Positions 37,542-47,061 of a DNA stretch of 64,000 nt are shown here, in pieces. How positions within the stretch are numbered: position 1 is the stretch's first letter; the number at the start of each line of letters is the position of its first letter. This DNA is from Natronospira proteinivora (GTDB lineage: Bacteria > Pseudomonadota > Gammaproteobacteria > Natronospirales > Natronospiraceae): positions 806,001 through 870,000 of the forward strand of contig NZ_JALJYF010000001.1 in assembly GCF_024170465.1 (NCBI RefSeq). The letters are read 5' to 3'. Both the position numbers and the translations under genes were made by a program. The notes beneath the pieces were generated by a model. The model saw nothing but the letters and a program-made list of their open reading frames with translations. It was not told the origin of the DNA and made no database searches.

Positions 37542-38384
37542 ATGCCCGGGCCTCGTCTTATCCTGCTATTGTTACTTACTGCACTGCTCTTGGCAGCCTG
37601 CAGCCGGGTGCAGTTTGTCTATGACCGGGCCGATTGGCTGGGTGCCCGCTGGGTTGCCAATTATCTGGATCTGGACCGGGAACAACGCCGTTGGATCCGT
37701 TCTGAAATCGACAGCTATCGGGATTTTCATCGCCGACAGCGACTCCCCGAGATTAATGCCTTCCTGAACACACTGATCGATGATATCGAGCAGCAGCGCT
37801 TTCGCCGTACAACCCTCGTCGATCGCTTGGGAAATGCCGAGACCATGTTTCGTCAAACCGCCCGGGATGTCCTGCCGACCTCCGCTGAAGTACTGGCCGA
37901 TCTTAACGCCGAGCAACGACAAAGCCTGGCCCAGCGGTTCCAGGACCGCCAGGAAGAGCAACAGGAACGACAGCGTGAGCGAGAACAGATGGACGAGCAG
38001 GAAAGGCGACAAGCCCTGCGCCAGGGTGCCGAGTCTTGGCTGGGTTCGGTAAGCGAGGGCCAGATTGACCACCTGATCAGCTGCCGTGATCAACTGCCGG
38101 AGGTCGGTTTGCTGCAGCAAAGCTGGGAAACCGCGCGGCAGAAAGAGTTGCTTGAACGGATGGAGAACAGCGAATCCGTTGAATCCCTTGGCAGCTATTT
38201 GGAAGACTGGTGGTTGGACTACCGGGAGCAACCCCCAGAGCTAGCCGGAGCCCGGGCCGTGAGACGAGTTGTCACCGTGGATTGTCTGGAAGTATTTCTA
38301 CCCACCCTCAGCGAAGACCAGCGCGGGCACTTGCTGGACCGGCTGAAATCCTACCAGCGAGAGGTATCCCGCCTGTTGGAGTAG
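37542..38384 (+). CDS. DUF6279-like lipoprotein
   Basis: Putative outer-membrane or periplasmic lipoprotein of 280 residues. The N-terminal hydrophobic segment ends in a lipobox LLLAAC (Cys20). The following VQFVYDRADWLGARWVANYLDLDREQR resembles DUF6279, a family of uncharacterised proteobacterial lipoproteins. A long Gln/Glu/Arg-rich helical segment (about 120-165) is predicted to be coiled coil. No function can be assigned. Confidence 0.8.
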   Translation: MPGPRLILLLLLTALLLAACSRVQFVYDRADWLGARWVANYLDLDREQRRWIRSEIDSYRDFHRRQRLPEINAFLNTLIDDIEQQRFRRTTLVDRLGNAETMFRQTARDVLPTSAEVLADLNAEQRQSLAQRFQDRQEEQQERQREREQMDEQERRQALRQGAESWLGSVSEGQIDHLISCRDQLPEVGLLQQSWETARQKELLERMENSESVESLGSYLEDWWLDYREQPPELAGARAVRRVVTVDCLEVFLPTLSEDQRGHLLDRLKSYQREVSRLLE

Positions 38385-38519
38385 GGCGGGGCAATAGACT
38401 CGCTGCCTGATGAAGGAAAATGTGAGCCTGGGAGGCAAAGCCCACTGGCCTGCTGGTATCATGGTCTCATCGAATCCGTCTTCACGGATGCCAGTCGGAT
38501 CCATTGTGGGAACCTCAAC

Positions 38520-39440
38520 ATGATCAGCGAAGAAAGCGAGCCGGCCTCTGATTCCTTGACGCGAGCCTACGCCCGTCTTCTCAGCAATGAGCTTCTCCCC
38601 AGCCGCAGTGGAAGCCTGAAAGCCTCGGATTATCCCTTGCATTGCCGCGGGCCCGTGGCGGTCAGCAAAAGTCGGGTCAAGGCCTACCGGGATATCTGTG
38701 GTCTTGCCGATAGTGATGATTTACCGCCCTTGTACCCCCAAGTGGCCGCCATGCCCTTGCATTTGCAGCTGTTGTCCACGCCAGGCCTGCCGGGCCGTAG
38801 TGTGGGCGTGGTTCATGTGGGCCAGCGCGTAAAATGGCATAGGCCCATGCCGGGGAGCGTGCCTCATCTGGATATTGAAGCTATTCTGCGTCCCGGCAAG
38901 GCACATCCGCGAGGGCAGCTGTTCCATATGGACACCCATCTCTACGATGAAGAAGGCGCGCTTTTGTGGGAAGGGGAGAGTCTTTTTCTGTTCCGGGGCG
39001 TGGTGCCCGACCTGGCTGATGATCCGCTTGATCGTGTCCCACCATCGGCCCCGGGGATTCCAGAGGCGAGCGAATCCCGTGATTTTAAATGCCCGGCCGG
39101 TATTGGCCGCAGCTATGCCCGCATTTCCGGTGACTGGAACCCCATTCATCTGAGCAGCATGTCAGCACGCTTGTTTGGCTTTCAGTGCCCCATTGTGCAT
39201 GGCATGTGGGCCTTGGCCCGTGCCCTGGCTGAGGTGGGCGAGCAGGCGGATCACTCGCTGATCGGGCAGGAGCTTGAGGCCTGGTTCAATGCCCCCTTGT
39301 TCTGGCCCTCGGAAACACGATTGCATGTCAGCCCTGGAGGGGGGTGGTTCCAGGTGGATCGGGCTGGTCGTAGGCCGAAACCGGCACTATGGGGCCGGTT
39401 GACGCCCATCCATGAGTACGCATCGGCAAAGCGGGGGTAA
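38520..39440 (+). CDS. MaoC-like double hot-dog dehydratase
   Basis: Protein of 306 residues whose C-terminal half carries the hydratase-2/MaoC motif: YARISGDWNPIHLSS, then ARLFGFQCPIVHGMWALARA. Asp and His in these stretches correspond to the catalytic pair of R-specific enoyl-CoA hydratases. The N-terminal half (about 60-170) looks like a second hot-dog domain (VGVVHVGQRVKWHRPM, RGQLFHMDTHLYDEEGALLW). The substrate is probably an acyl-CoA or acyl-ACP. It has no B12 link, but its stop lies 1 nt before the cobT start. Confidence 0.85.
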   Translation: MISEESEPASDSLTRAYARLLSNELLPSRSGSLKASDYPLHCRGPVAVSKSRVKAYRDICGLADSDDLPPLYPQVAAMPLHLQLLSTPGLPGRSVGVVHVGQRVKWHRPMPGSVPHLDIEAILRPGKAHPRGQLFHMDTHLYDEEGALLWEGESLFLFRGVVPDLADDPLDRVPPSAPGIPEASESRDFKCPAGIGRSYARISGDWNPIHLSSMSARLFGFQCPIVHGMWALARALAEVGEQADHSLIGQELEAWFNAPLFWPSETRLHVSPGGGWFQVDRAGRRPKPALWGRLTPIHEYASAKRG

Positions 39441-39441
39441 C

Positions 39442-40554
39442 GTGGACGAAACACCGATTCCGGGTCTGGCCACTTTGCCGGCGATTTCGCCAGCGCATGC
39501 CGAAGCCGCTGCCACCCGTTGGGATAGCGTAGCCAAGCCGCCCGGGTCCTTGGGGCAACTGGAAGCTGTGGTCAATCAACTGGCCGCCATACAGCATCAA
39601 AGTTCTCCCCGGACGGAGTCGGTTTCCTTCTATCTCTTTGCTGCAGATCACGGCATGGTCAACGATGGGGTCAGTGCCTGGCCCAGCATGGTAACCGGGG
39701 CCATGCTGAGTACCTTCGCGCTGGGGCGAGGTGCCATCAATCGTCTTTGTGAACGGAATAATGTCCGCTTGCAGGTAGTGGATGCCGGTGTGGCCCATCG
39801 GCCGGCTGCTTTCTACTATGCGCATGCGCCGAGCAAGGACTCGGCAGTGGTTTGTCCGATTCTGGATCTGAGCCAGGGCCGTGGAACGCAGAGCGCCGTC
39901 AGGGATTCTGCCATGTCCCTTGAGACGGCTCATTCGGCCTTGTTGGCAGGCTATGAGCTAATCCGCCAACAAGCCTTGCCGACCGACATGGTGGGTCTGG
40001 GGGAAATGGGGATTGGCAATACGGCGTCCGCCAGCCTGATTAGTCACGCCCTGAGCGGTCATTCCCTGGATGCCTGTATCGGGCGAGGGGCTGGTCTGGA
40101 TGACGAGGGGCTTGCCCGTAAACGGGATTGTCTGGAGCAATCGATCAAGCGGGCCCCGCTACCCAAAGCGCCCATGGAGATCCTGGCCCGTTTTGGTGGC
40201 TTTGAAATTGCCATGATGGCTGGGGCTGCTTTGGGTGCTGCCAGTGATGGTCGGGCCGTGCTGGTGGATGGTTTTATTGCCACGGCTGCAGTCGCACTCG
40301 CCTGTCGCATGGTGCCAGGCCTTCGTGATTATTGCCTTTTTTGTCATGAATCCACGGAACCGGGGCACCGTTTGTTGCTGGATGAACTGGGTGCGCGGCC
40401 CCTGCTAGATCTTTCTCTGGCGCTGGGGGAGGGCAGTGGTGCCGCCATGGCCGTGCCACTGATTCAAAATGCCGCCGCCTGCCACGCAGAGATGGACACC
40501 ATCGAGTCGGTTCTGACCCGTGCCGAGACCGATCCCGATACAAGCCAGGCATGA
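39442..40554 (+). CDS. cobT: Nicotinate-nucleotide:dimethylbenzimidazole phosphoribosyltransferase
   Basis: Makes alpha-ribazole phosphate for the lower ligand of cobalamin. The 370 residues show KPPGSLGQLE, FYLFAADHGMVNDGVSAWPS, GEMGIGNTASASLISHAL with the base-region Glu/Gly, GRGAGLDDEG and DGFIATAAVALA. I chose the GTG at 39442, preceded by GCGGGGG, so that it does not overlap the upstream gene; an ATG at 39412 would add ten residues and overlap it. It begins the overlapping cobTSCU-cbiB-cobD operon. Confidence 0.94.
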   Translation: MDETPIPGLATLPAISPAHAEAAATRWDSVAKPPGSLGQLEAVVNQLAAIQHQSSPRTESVSFYLFAADHGMVNDGVSAWPSMVTGAMLSTFALGRGAINRLCERNNVRLQVVDAGVAHRPAAFYYAHAPSKDSAVVCPILDLSQGRGTQSAVRDSAMSLETAHSALLAGYELIRQQALPTDMVGLGEMGIGNTASASLISHALSGHSLDACIGRGAGLDDEGLARKRDCLEQSIKRAPLPKAPMEILARFGGFEIAMMAGAALGAASDGRAVLVDGFIATAAVALACRMVPGLRDYCLFCHESTEPGHRLLLDELGARPLLDLSLALGEGSGAAMAVPLIQNAAACHAEMDTIESVLTRAETDPDTSQA

Positions 40555-41324
40555 TGCGACCAAGCAATGATTTCCTTCTCGCGGTCAGTTATTTCACCCG
40601 CCTGCCAGTGGCGGGCCTGGTGGTCTATTCCGGCGCGGGCCTGAGTCGCGCGGCGGCCTGGTTTCCCTTTGTTGGCTGGTTGAGTGCCGCTGCCATGGTC
40701 ACGGTGCTGTTATCAGTCCAGTGGTTCTTGCCATCGGCCCTGGCGGTATTACTGGCCATGCTGGCCGGTGTCTTGATAACAGGTGCCTTCCATGAGGATG
40801 GCCTGGCCGACACTGGGGATGGGTTCGGGCCGGTGGCGGATAGAGACCAGGCGCTGGCCGCCATGAAAGATGCCCGTCTGGGCGTCTTCGGTCTTCTGAC
40901 ATTGCTCTTTGTGCTGGGGGGTAAGTATCTCTCGCTTAGCAGTGTGGCGGTGATGCCCGAGGCAGCGATCATGATCCTGGTGGCTCAGCCCCTGAGTCGC
41001 CTGCCCTCGGTATGGGTCATTGCCCGGCAGGACTATGTCAGCCAGTCTGCCAGCCGGGCCAGAGCCGTCGCCGAGGCCGTACCCCGGGCGGGATGGTTGA
41101 TTGCGGCCCCCGCGGCCCTTGTGCCCTTGTTCTTCTTCTTCCCCTGGCATCAGGCACTGATGGTTCTGCTGCTGCTGTTTCTGCTGACTGCTGGCTTCAG
41201 TCAGCTGTGCCAAGCTCGTTTCGGTGGCTATACAGGCGATACCCTTGGCGCCTTACAGCAACTGTCAGAGCTTTTAATTCTCATCACATTGTTGGTCTTT
41301 CTCACTTTGGGCGATGCGGCATGA
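40551..41324 (+). CDS. cobS: Adenosylcobinamide-GDP ribazoletransferase (cobalamin synthase)
   Basis: Joins adenosylcobinamide-GDP and alpha-ribazole (phosphate) in the inner membrane, the last assembly step. The 257 residues are highly hydrophobic, with FLLAVSYFTRLPV at the start and the catalytic/metal-binding loop AFHEDGLADTGDGFG (about 79-93), followed by KDARLGVFG. It overlaps cobT and cobC by 4 nt each (ATGA). Confidence 0.96.
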   Translation: MMRPSNDFLLAVSYFTRLPVAGLVVYSGAGLSRAAAWFPFVGWLSAAAMVTVLLSVQWFLPSALAVLLAMLAGVLITGAFHEDGLADTGDGFGPVADRDQALAAMKDARLGVFGLLTLLFVLGGKYLSLSSVAVMPEAAIMILVAQPLSRLPSVWVIARQDYVSQSASRARAVAEAVPRAGWLIAAPAALVPLFFFFPWHQALMVLLLLFLLTAGFSQLCQARFGGYTGDTLGALQQLSELLILITLLVFLTLGDAA

Positions 41325-41878
41325 ACCCGGATATTGTGGTGATGCGACATCCCCGGCCTCTGGTGGCCGAGGGTCGATGTTACGGCCAGCTGGATATTCC
41401 CCTGGCGCCGGACTGGGAAGCAAGCCTTGAGGCTCATCTGCCGCTGCTTCAACAATGCCGGGCCATTATCAGCAGCCCGCTGCACCGATGCCGCCGTCCT
41501 GCTGAATGGTTATCGGAGCGGCTTGATCTCGCCCTGACACTGGACCCGGGCTTGATGGAATTGAATTTCGGCCGCTGGGAAGGTCAGAGCTGGCAGGCCA
41601 TTGATGGCCCCGAAGCGCGGGCCTGGGGGGATGATTTCATCAACCGCGCCCCACCGGGGGGAGAGAGTTTTCGAGCCCTGGCCCGGCGGGTTCGCCAGAG
41701 CTTCACCGCTTATCGGGATCGCGTCGGTCCGCTGCTGATAATCAGCCATGGCGGGCCGATTCGGGTGCTGAAGGCTGATGCCAAGGGTGCAGATCTGACA
41801 ACTGCCTTTGAGGAGCCATTGAACTTCGCTGAGCCGCAGCGGCTAAGCGATTCACGCTTGTTCTGGAGACAGCCATGA
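41321..41878 (+). CDS. cobC: Alpha-ribazole phosphatase-like histidine phosphatase
   Basis: Histidine phosphatase of 185 residues, expected to remove the 5'-phosphate from alpha-ribazole phosphate or adenosylcobalamin phosphate. The catalytic motif is VVMRHPRP near the N-terminus, with ISSPLHRCRRPAEWL, LMELNFGRWEGQSW and IISHGGPIRVL completing the active site. The motif is RHP rather than the usual RHG/RHT. The frame extends upstream to 41012 inside cobS, but ATG 41321 overlaps the cobS stop as in the rest of this operon. Confidence 0.92.
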   Translation: MNPDIVVMRHPRPLVAEGRCYGQLDIPLAPDWEASLEAHLPLLQQCRAIISSPLHRCRRPAEWLSERLDLALTLDPGLMELNFGRWEGQSWQAIDGPEARAWGDDFINRAPPGGESFRALARRVRQSFTAYRDRVGPLLIISHGGPIRVLKADAKGADLTTAFEEPLNFAEPQRLSDSRLFWRQP

Positions 41879-42462
41879 GCCAGAAGATCAGGGGGGCTGC
41901 ATCTGGCGGCGGTTCCCGCTATCTCATCCTGGGCGGCGTCCGTTCGGGAAAGAGTGCGCTCGCCGAGCGCGCCACGGAGCGATTGCAGAGCGAGATATCC
42001 CATGCCCCAGCCCAGGTGCATTATGTGGCAACGGCCGAAGCCCGGGATGGGGAGATGGCGGATCGGATTCATCGTCATCAGTTCCGACGCCCCGGGCACT
42101 GGGGACTGATTGAAGAGCCCCTTGCATTGGCACAGGTGCTGAAGTCGCAGGATGCGCCCGGGCAGATACTGCTCATTGATTGCATGAGTCTGTGGGTCAG
42201 CAATCTGCTCCATGCCGGCGAGTCCCGGTGCTTGAGGGAGGAGGAAGCCTTTCTGGATGCCTTGTCTGTTTATGCCGGTTCAGTGGTCATTGTCAGCAAT
42301 GAGGTGGGTTGGGGGCTGGTGGGCATGGACCCCCTCAGTCGTCGTTTTGCCGATGCCCTGGGCTCCTTGAATCAGTCGTTGGCAGCTCGTTGTGACCATG
42401 TCTGGATGAGCGTGGCGGGCTTAGCCATAACGCTCAAGGGGCAGGGGCCACCGGCATGTTGA
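41875..42462 (+). CDS. cobU: Adenosylcobinamide kinase/guanylyltransferase
   Basis: Bifunctional enzyme converting adenosylcobinamide to its GDP derivative. The 195 residues include the P-loop ILGGVRSGKSALAE (about 18-31), HYVATAEARDGEMADRI, HRHQFRRPGHWGLIEEP with the guanylylated His region, DCMSLWVSNLL, and SNEVGWGLVG. It overlaps cobC and cbiB. Confidence 0.96.
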   Translation: MSQKIRGAASGGGSRYLILGGVRSGKSALAERATERLQSEISHAPAQVHYVATAEARDGEMADRIHRHQFRRPGHWGLIEEPLALAQVLKSQDAPGQILLIDCMSLWVSNLLHAGESRCLREEEAFLDALSVYAGSVVIVSNEVGWGLVGMDPLSRRFADALGSLNQSLAARCDHVWMSVAGLAITLKGQGPPAC

Positions 42463-43421
42463 TGGCCGTTCTGCTTTGCGTGTTGGCCTTGGTGGTGGAT
42501 CATTATCTCGGCGAGCCTCGCAAGGCACATCCTCTGGTGGCCTTTGGTTGGCTGGCAGGCAGGCTGGAACGCCTTGTGAATCCGTCGGCACGGACTGATT
42601 CCAACGCTCAGGGCCAGATTGGGCGGGGCGCCCTGGCCGTTCTTGTTCTGGTATTGCCGCCCACCTTGCTGGCCTTGTGGGTCAGCCATTGGCTGGTCGG
42701 GCCGGTACTTTGGGTCGTTGAACTCATCGTGCTCTATTTCGCCCTGGGCCGTCGCAGCCTTCGTGATCATGCCCGGGCGGTGGTCCTTCCATTGCAGGCC
42801 GGAGAGCTGGATGTGGCCCGGGATGCGCTCGCCCGGATGGTCAGTCGGGACGTGGCAGCGCTGGATGAGAACGGTATCTCCCGGGCTGCCACTGAATCGG
42901 TTCTGGAGAATGGCTCCGATGCGGTGGTCGCCTCCCTGTTCTGGTTCCTGTTGGCCGGTATTCCTGGCGTGATTTTACATCGCCTAGTGAATACCCTGGA
43001 TGCCATGTGGGGGTATCGGAATCCACGATTCAGGGGCTTCGGTCGCTTCGTCGCCAAGCTGGATGATGCCCTGGCTTACTGGCCGGCCCGACTGACGGCC
43101 CTGGCCTATACCGTGTCGGGGAAAATACGACCGGCCCTGGGTTGCTGGCGTACCCAGGCTGCTCAATGGGACAGTCCCAATGCCGGGCCGGTCATGGCCA
43201 GTGGCGCCGGTGCGTTGAAACTCGGTCTGGGCGGGCCGACGCCGTACCATGGTCAATGGCAGGATCGACCGCGTTTGGGGGTTTGGGCCGTTAATGGTCC
43301 GTCGGTGTCAACCGATTCCGCTCTCAGAGCGTTGAGGTTATTGGACCGTGCCTTGATGATCATTCTGGCCCTGGCTTTTGGTGGAGCAGCGTTATGGCAC
43401 TGGAGCATGGTGGGCGCATAA
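42456..43421 (+). CDS. cbiB: Adenosylcobinamide-phosphate synthase CbiB
   Basis: Membrane enzyme that attaches (R)-1-aminopropan-2-ol O-phosphate to adenosylcobyric acid. The 321 residues have several membrane helices, with the typical start DHYLGEPRKAHPLVAFGWL, SRDVAALDENGISRAATESV, DAVVASLFWFLLAGIPG, LVNTLDAMWGYRN, and FVAKLDDALAYWPAR. The name cbiB is used to avoid confusion with the decarboxylase CobD. It overlaps the next gene by 28 nt. Confidence 0.95.
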   Translation: MLMAVLLCVLALVVDHYLGEPRKAHPLVAFGWLAGRLERLVNPSARTDSNAQGQIGRGALAVLVLVLPPTLLALWVSHWLVGPVLWVVELIVLYFALGRRSLRDHARAVVLPLQAGELDVARDALARMVSRDVAALDENGISRAATESVLENGSDAVVASLFWFLLAGIPGVILHRLVNTLDAMWGYRNPRFRGFGRFVAKLDDALAYWPARLTALAYTVSGKIRPALGCWRTQAAQWDSPNAGPVMASGAGALKLGLGGPTPYHGQWQDRPRLGVWAVNGPSVSTDSALRALRLLDRALMIILALAFGGAALWHWSMVGA

Positions 43422-44392
43422 AGGCGGCGGCCCGAGCCATCGGTATTCCCGAAGACCAGTGGTTGGATCTATCCACAGGAATCAGCCCCTGGAGTTGGCC
43501 ACCACCGCCCATTCCTGATTCCGTCTGGCGCCGTTTGCCGGAGGATGATGACGGCCTGGAAGACCAGGCCCGTCATTGTCTGGGGGTGCCGGATGCGGCC
43601 GGCCTCCAGGCACTGGCGGGTAGTCAGCAGGCCATCATGCGACTGCCTGAACTTCGTCCCTTTTCCCGAGTCGGGGTGCCCATGCCAGGCTATCGCGAGC
43701 ATGCCCATTGTTGGCAGCAGGCGGGGCATCAAGTAGTGGATCTGAGCCGTGAGGAAGTCCCTCAGGCCTTGCCGGAGCTGGACGTACTCGTCTGGATTCA
43801 CCCTAATAACCCCAGTGGTGAAATCGTCCCGGTGGAGACCTTGCTGGCTTGGTGGGAACAACTCCAGGTTCGGGGTGGCTGGCTCATCGTTGATGAAGCC
43901 TTCGTGGAGGCCAGTGACGCCGAGAGTCTGATCTCCCAGACAGGCCGGGAAGGCTTAATTGTCCTTCGTTCCGTGGGAAAGTTCTTCGGTCTGGCGGGGC
44001 TCCGGGGTGGCTTCATGGCAGGCCCGCCGTCGCTTTGCCAGGCGCTTGCCCAGGCCATCGGGCCCTGGGCAGTGAGTGGTCCGGCCCGCTGGCTGATGAG
44101 ACAGGCCTTGACGGATAAAACCTGGCAGGTGATGCAGAAAAAACGGCTCCAGGATGAATCCCGGGCCCTGGTGAGCCTTTTGATGGAAAAGGGGTTTCAT
44201 CCGGTTGGGGGAACGGCGCTTTTCCAGACCGTGCGTCATGATGATCCCCGGCATGTGGAGGCGGCATTAAGGCAGCAGGGGGTATTGGTTCGCGCCTTCG
44301 ATGAGGCACCGTGGCTGCGTTTTGGCTTGCCCGGCGGTGAGGCCCGGATGCTCAGGGCGGCCCGGGCGCTCGATTCAGTCTTGCCTTCGTGA
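43394..44392 (+). CDS. cobD: L-threonine-O-3-phosphate decarboxylase
   Basis: PLP enzyme producing aminopropanol phosphate for CbiB. The 332 residues are of the class I/II aminotransferase fold: HGGRIKAAARAIGI, LDLSTGISPWSW, IHPNNPSGEIVP, LIVDEAFVEAS, and the PLP-binding lysine in RSVGKFFGLAGLRGGF. A C-terminal FDEAPWLRFGLPG follows. Last gene of the cobTSCU-cbiB-cobD cluster; the start overlaps cbiB. The gap of 54 nt to the next gene has no clear terminator. Confidence 0.94.
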   Translation: MALEHGGRIKAAARAIGIPEDQWLDLSTGISPWSWPPPPIPDSVWRRLPEDDDGLEDQARHCLGVPDAAGLQALAGSQQAIMRLPELRPFSRVGVPMPGYREHAHCWQQAGHQVVDLSREEVPQALPELDVLVWIHPNNPSGEIVPVETLLAWWEQLQVRGGWLIVDEAFVEASDAESLISQTGREGLIVLRSVGKFFGLAGLRGGFMAGPPSLCQALAQAIGPWAVSGPARWLMRQALTDKTWQVMQKKRLQDESRALVSLLMEKGFHPVGGTALFQTVRHDDPRHVEAALRQQGVLVRAFDEAPWLRFGLPGGEARMLRAARALDSVLPS

Positions 44393-44446
44393 ATTGCATG
44401 GTGCGTCCGGGACAGTCTGCTAGGATTAAATGATGGAAGAGAATAG

Positions 44447-46702
44447 GTGACAAAGCGTGGATCAATGAACCGGCTATCGGATTTCGAGGATGGATTTTAC
44501 CGGACATTGATTGCCAGTGTTCCGGATGCGGTCTATGTCCACGACATTGATGGTCAGATCCTGGAAGCCAACCAAGCAGCCACTCGCCAGACTGGGTATG
44601 AACAGACTGAGTTGTGCCGGATGACGATCATGGACTTGAACCCGTTCAGACGTCCGGATGATATCCAAGAAATGCTTTCCTCCTTGTCGAGGAACTGTTG
44701 CGCCAGTCAGGTGTTTCGAACGAGGCACCGCCGGGCGGATGGTGAGGCGATTCCCGTGGAGGTCCATGTAACCCCGGTGCGTCAGGAGGGTCACGTTTTT
44801 TTCCTTGCCGTGGTAAGGGATATGAGTGATCGGGAACGTCTGGAAATGGACCTTCAGGATAAGGTGGAATTTGATCAATTATTGCTTGATATCTCTTCCC
44901 GACTAGTCAATATCGACCCTGAGGATATTGATCAGGTCATTCATCAGCTTTTGGCCGATATTGGGGCCTTTTTCCAGGCCGGCCGCAGTTATGTATTCAC
45001 CATCGATCATGACGCAAAGACCTTCAGCAATACTCATGAATGGTCGGATGACGGCGTGGCACCGGAGATAGACCATCTGCAGCGGCTGCCCTTTGATGCC
45101 TTCCCATGGCTGATGAAAAACATCCTGAACCGGCAGGTCGCCCATGCGCCGAATATCCTTGACCTCCCAGATGAAGTGGCTCATGAGAGGGAGGAATATC
45201 GTCGACAGCGGATTCGGTCCCTGATCATCGCCCCCATTGTTCGTGGAGATATGGTAACCGGGTTGTTTGGCTTGGATACCGTTCGGGACAAACGTTACTG
45301 GAATGAGGATATTCGCAACAATCTCCGCTTATTGGGTCAGCTGCTAGCCAACGCCATGGATGCTGCAGGCCTGGGTCGTCAGCTCAAACACCTGGCCTAC
45401 CATGATTCCTTGACGCAGCTTCCCAATCGACAGCTTCTGAAAGACCGGATTGAGCAGGGCATTAGCCGTTGTCAGCGGGAATCCTTGAGGCTAGCTGTTA
45501 TGTTGCTGGATCTGGATGACTTTAAATTGGTTAACGACACCTTGAGCCATAGTGCAGGGGATGAACTTTTATGCCAGGTGGCCAAGCGTTTGACGGAGAT
45601 CCTGAGGGATACGGATACGGTTGCTCGCCTGGGTGGCGATGAGTTTGTCCTGGTAACCCAGGTTCGTGATGCAGATGAAGCAGCGGAATTGGCCAAAAGA
45701 GCCCTGGATAATGTAAGCCGACCGATTCGCCTCCAGGGACAAAGGATTGTAACTCACCCTAGCATCGGGATTTCCCTTTTTCCTGATGATGATCACAATC
45801 ACGACACCTTGATGCGCAACGCAGACCTGGCTATGTACGCTGCCAAGGCTGCTGGAAAGAACCGTTTTGCTTTCTATGATCAAAGCATGACGGATCATGC
45901 GCGTAATATGCTTCATCTGCGTCATGAGCTCGTTCAGGGCATACAAGAGGGGCAATTGCTACTGCATTTTCAACCCCGGGTGGATCTAAGAAGTCGTCGT
46001 GTATGCGGAATGGAAGCGCTGGTTCGTTGGCAACATCCTGAGCGGGGATTGTTGATGCCGGGGATGTTTCTGCCACTGGCGGAACGGTCCGATTTGATCT
46101 GCCTGATTGATCATTGGGTATTGGAAACAGCCAGAAAGGAAATGCTGCCCCTGGCCGAATTCATGGGTTCGATTCGGATTGCTGTTAATCTGTCGGCCAG
46201 GGATTTGTATGATTCAGAGCATCTTGATCATCTGCTTTCAATTTTAAAACAGAATTTCAGCCATGGTGGTGTACTCCTGGAACTTGAGATTACGGAATCC
46301 ACTCTGATGCAGGATGTTGATGCGGCCATTGCCCAGCTGCATCGGATAAAGCAGGTGATCCCCGGTGTTCGAATTGCCATTGATGATTTTGGGAGTGGCT
46401 ACTCATCGCTGAATTATCTGCGACGTTTGCCCATCGATATTCTCAAGATTGATCAGTCATTTATTAGAGACCTGGGCGGGGAGAACCCCAGTGCCGAGGC
46501 TATTATCCGCTCCATTATTGAGTTGGCGCGGAACCTGGGCATGCGGGTAGTGGCAGAGGGGATCGAAACAGAGAGCGAAGCTCTTCTGGTTCAGGGGCTG
46601 GGCTGTGACGAAGCCCAGGGTTATTTCTATTCCCAGCCCGTGCCTATGGACGAATTGATTGGGCGATTAGATAGAAATCTGACCTTGTCCCAGGCTATAT
46701 AG
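44447..46702 (+). CDS. PAS-GAF-GGDEF-EAL cyclic-di-GMP signalling protein
   Basis: Cytoplasmic sensor of 751 residues without membrane helices. The PAS domain (about 15-130) contains DAVYVHDIDGQILEANQAA and is followed by a PAC segment. The GAF domain spans about 145-305. The GGDEF domain (about 320-480) has an intact motif RLGGDEFVLV. The EAL domain (about 490-745) has an intact motif GMEALVRWQHPE and also DDFGSGYSSLNYLRRLPID, KIDQSFI and EGIETESEA. Both cyclase and phosphodiesterase activities are therefore possible. The GTG at 44447 has GGAAGA 6 nt upstream; ATG 44465 is an alternative. It sits between two B12 clusters without evident functional link. Confidence 0.93.
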   Translation: MTKRGSMNRLSDFEDGFYRTLIASVPDAVYVHDIDGQILEANQAATRQTGYEQTELCRMTIMDLNPFRRPDDIQEMLSSLSRNCCASQVFRTRHRRADGEAIPVEVHVTPVRQEGHVFFLAVVRDMSDRERLEMDLQDKVEFDQLLLDISSRLVNIDPEDIDQVIHQLLADIGAFFQAGRSYVFTIDHDAKTFSNTHEWSDDGVAPEIDHLQRLPFDAFPWLMKNILNRQVAHAPNILDLPDEVAHEREEYRRQRIRSLIIAPIVRGDMVTGLFGLDTVRDKRYWNEDIRNNLRLLGQLLANAMDAAGLGRQLKHLAYHDSLTQLPNRQLLKDRIEQGISRCQRESLRLAVMLLDLDDFKLVNDTLSHSAGDELLCQVAKRLTEILRDTDTVARLGGDEFVLVTQVRDADEAAELAKRALDNVSRPIRLQGQRIVTHPSIGISLFPDDDHNHDTLMRNADLAMYAAKAAGKNRFAFYDQSMTDHARNMLHLRHELVQGIQEGQLLLHFQPRVDLRSRRVCGMEALVRWQHPERGLLMPGMFLPLAERSDLICLIDHWVLETARKEMLPLAEFMGSIRIAVNLSARDLYDSEHLDHLLSILKQNFSHGGVLLELEITESTLMQDVDAAIAQLHRIKQVIPGVRIAIDDFGSGYSSLNYLRRLPIDILKIDQSFIRDLGGENPSAEAIIRSIIELARNLGMRVVAEGIETESEALLVQGLGCDEAQGYFYSQPVPMDELIGRLDRNLTLSQAI

Positions 46703-46749
46703 CAAGGCTCTATTTGACCTGATTCCCAGGTCCTGTTACTTTTTGCGCC

Positions 46750-46960
46750 GCATCAGGTGTCCCCAGGACCCATCCGGGTCGGGGATTAAACGGGAAGTCG
46801 GTGATCCAGTCCGACGCTGCCCCCGCAACGGTGATTGAGCGAGTCGCCTCCACAAGCGACTCAGGGCGACCACCCCTAGCCACTGTGCCAACGAGCATGG
46901 GAAGGCGGTCGTCTCGGCCTGTCCTGACGGACATGCCACTCATCAGCCCGTAGACCGGCC
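46750..46960 (+). ncRNA. Cobalamin riboswitch
   Basis: All hallmark segments occur in order: AGGTGTCC near the 5' end, GGGATTAAACGGGAAGTCGG, GTGATCC, the core GACGCTGCCCCCGCAACGGT, GCCACTG, GGGAAGGCGG, and the B12 box AGCCCGTAGACCGGCC (about 46945-46960). Binding of adenosylcobalamin or a related corrinoid should switch off the downstream btuB operon. The boundaries are approximate. The 168 nt between it and btuB form the expression platform described separately. Confidence 0.96.
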
Positions 46961-47061
46961 TGTTGCAGGAGGAGGCATCAAGCCCCTCCAGCCGCGCGTT
47001 GCGGAGGGCGACGTCGGGCTGGTCAAAGCGTACCGCTTATAGTCCCTGACTGCCCGAACAC

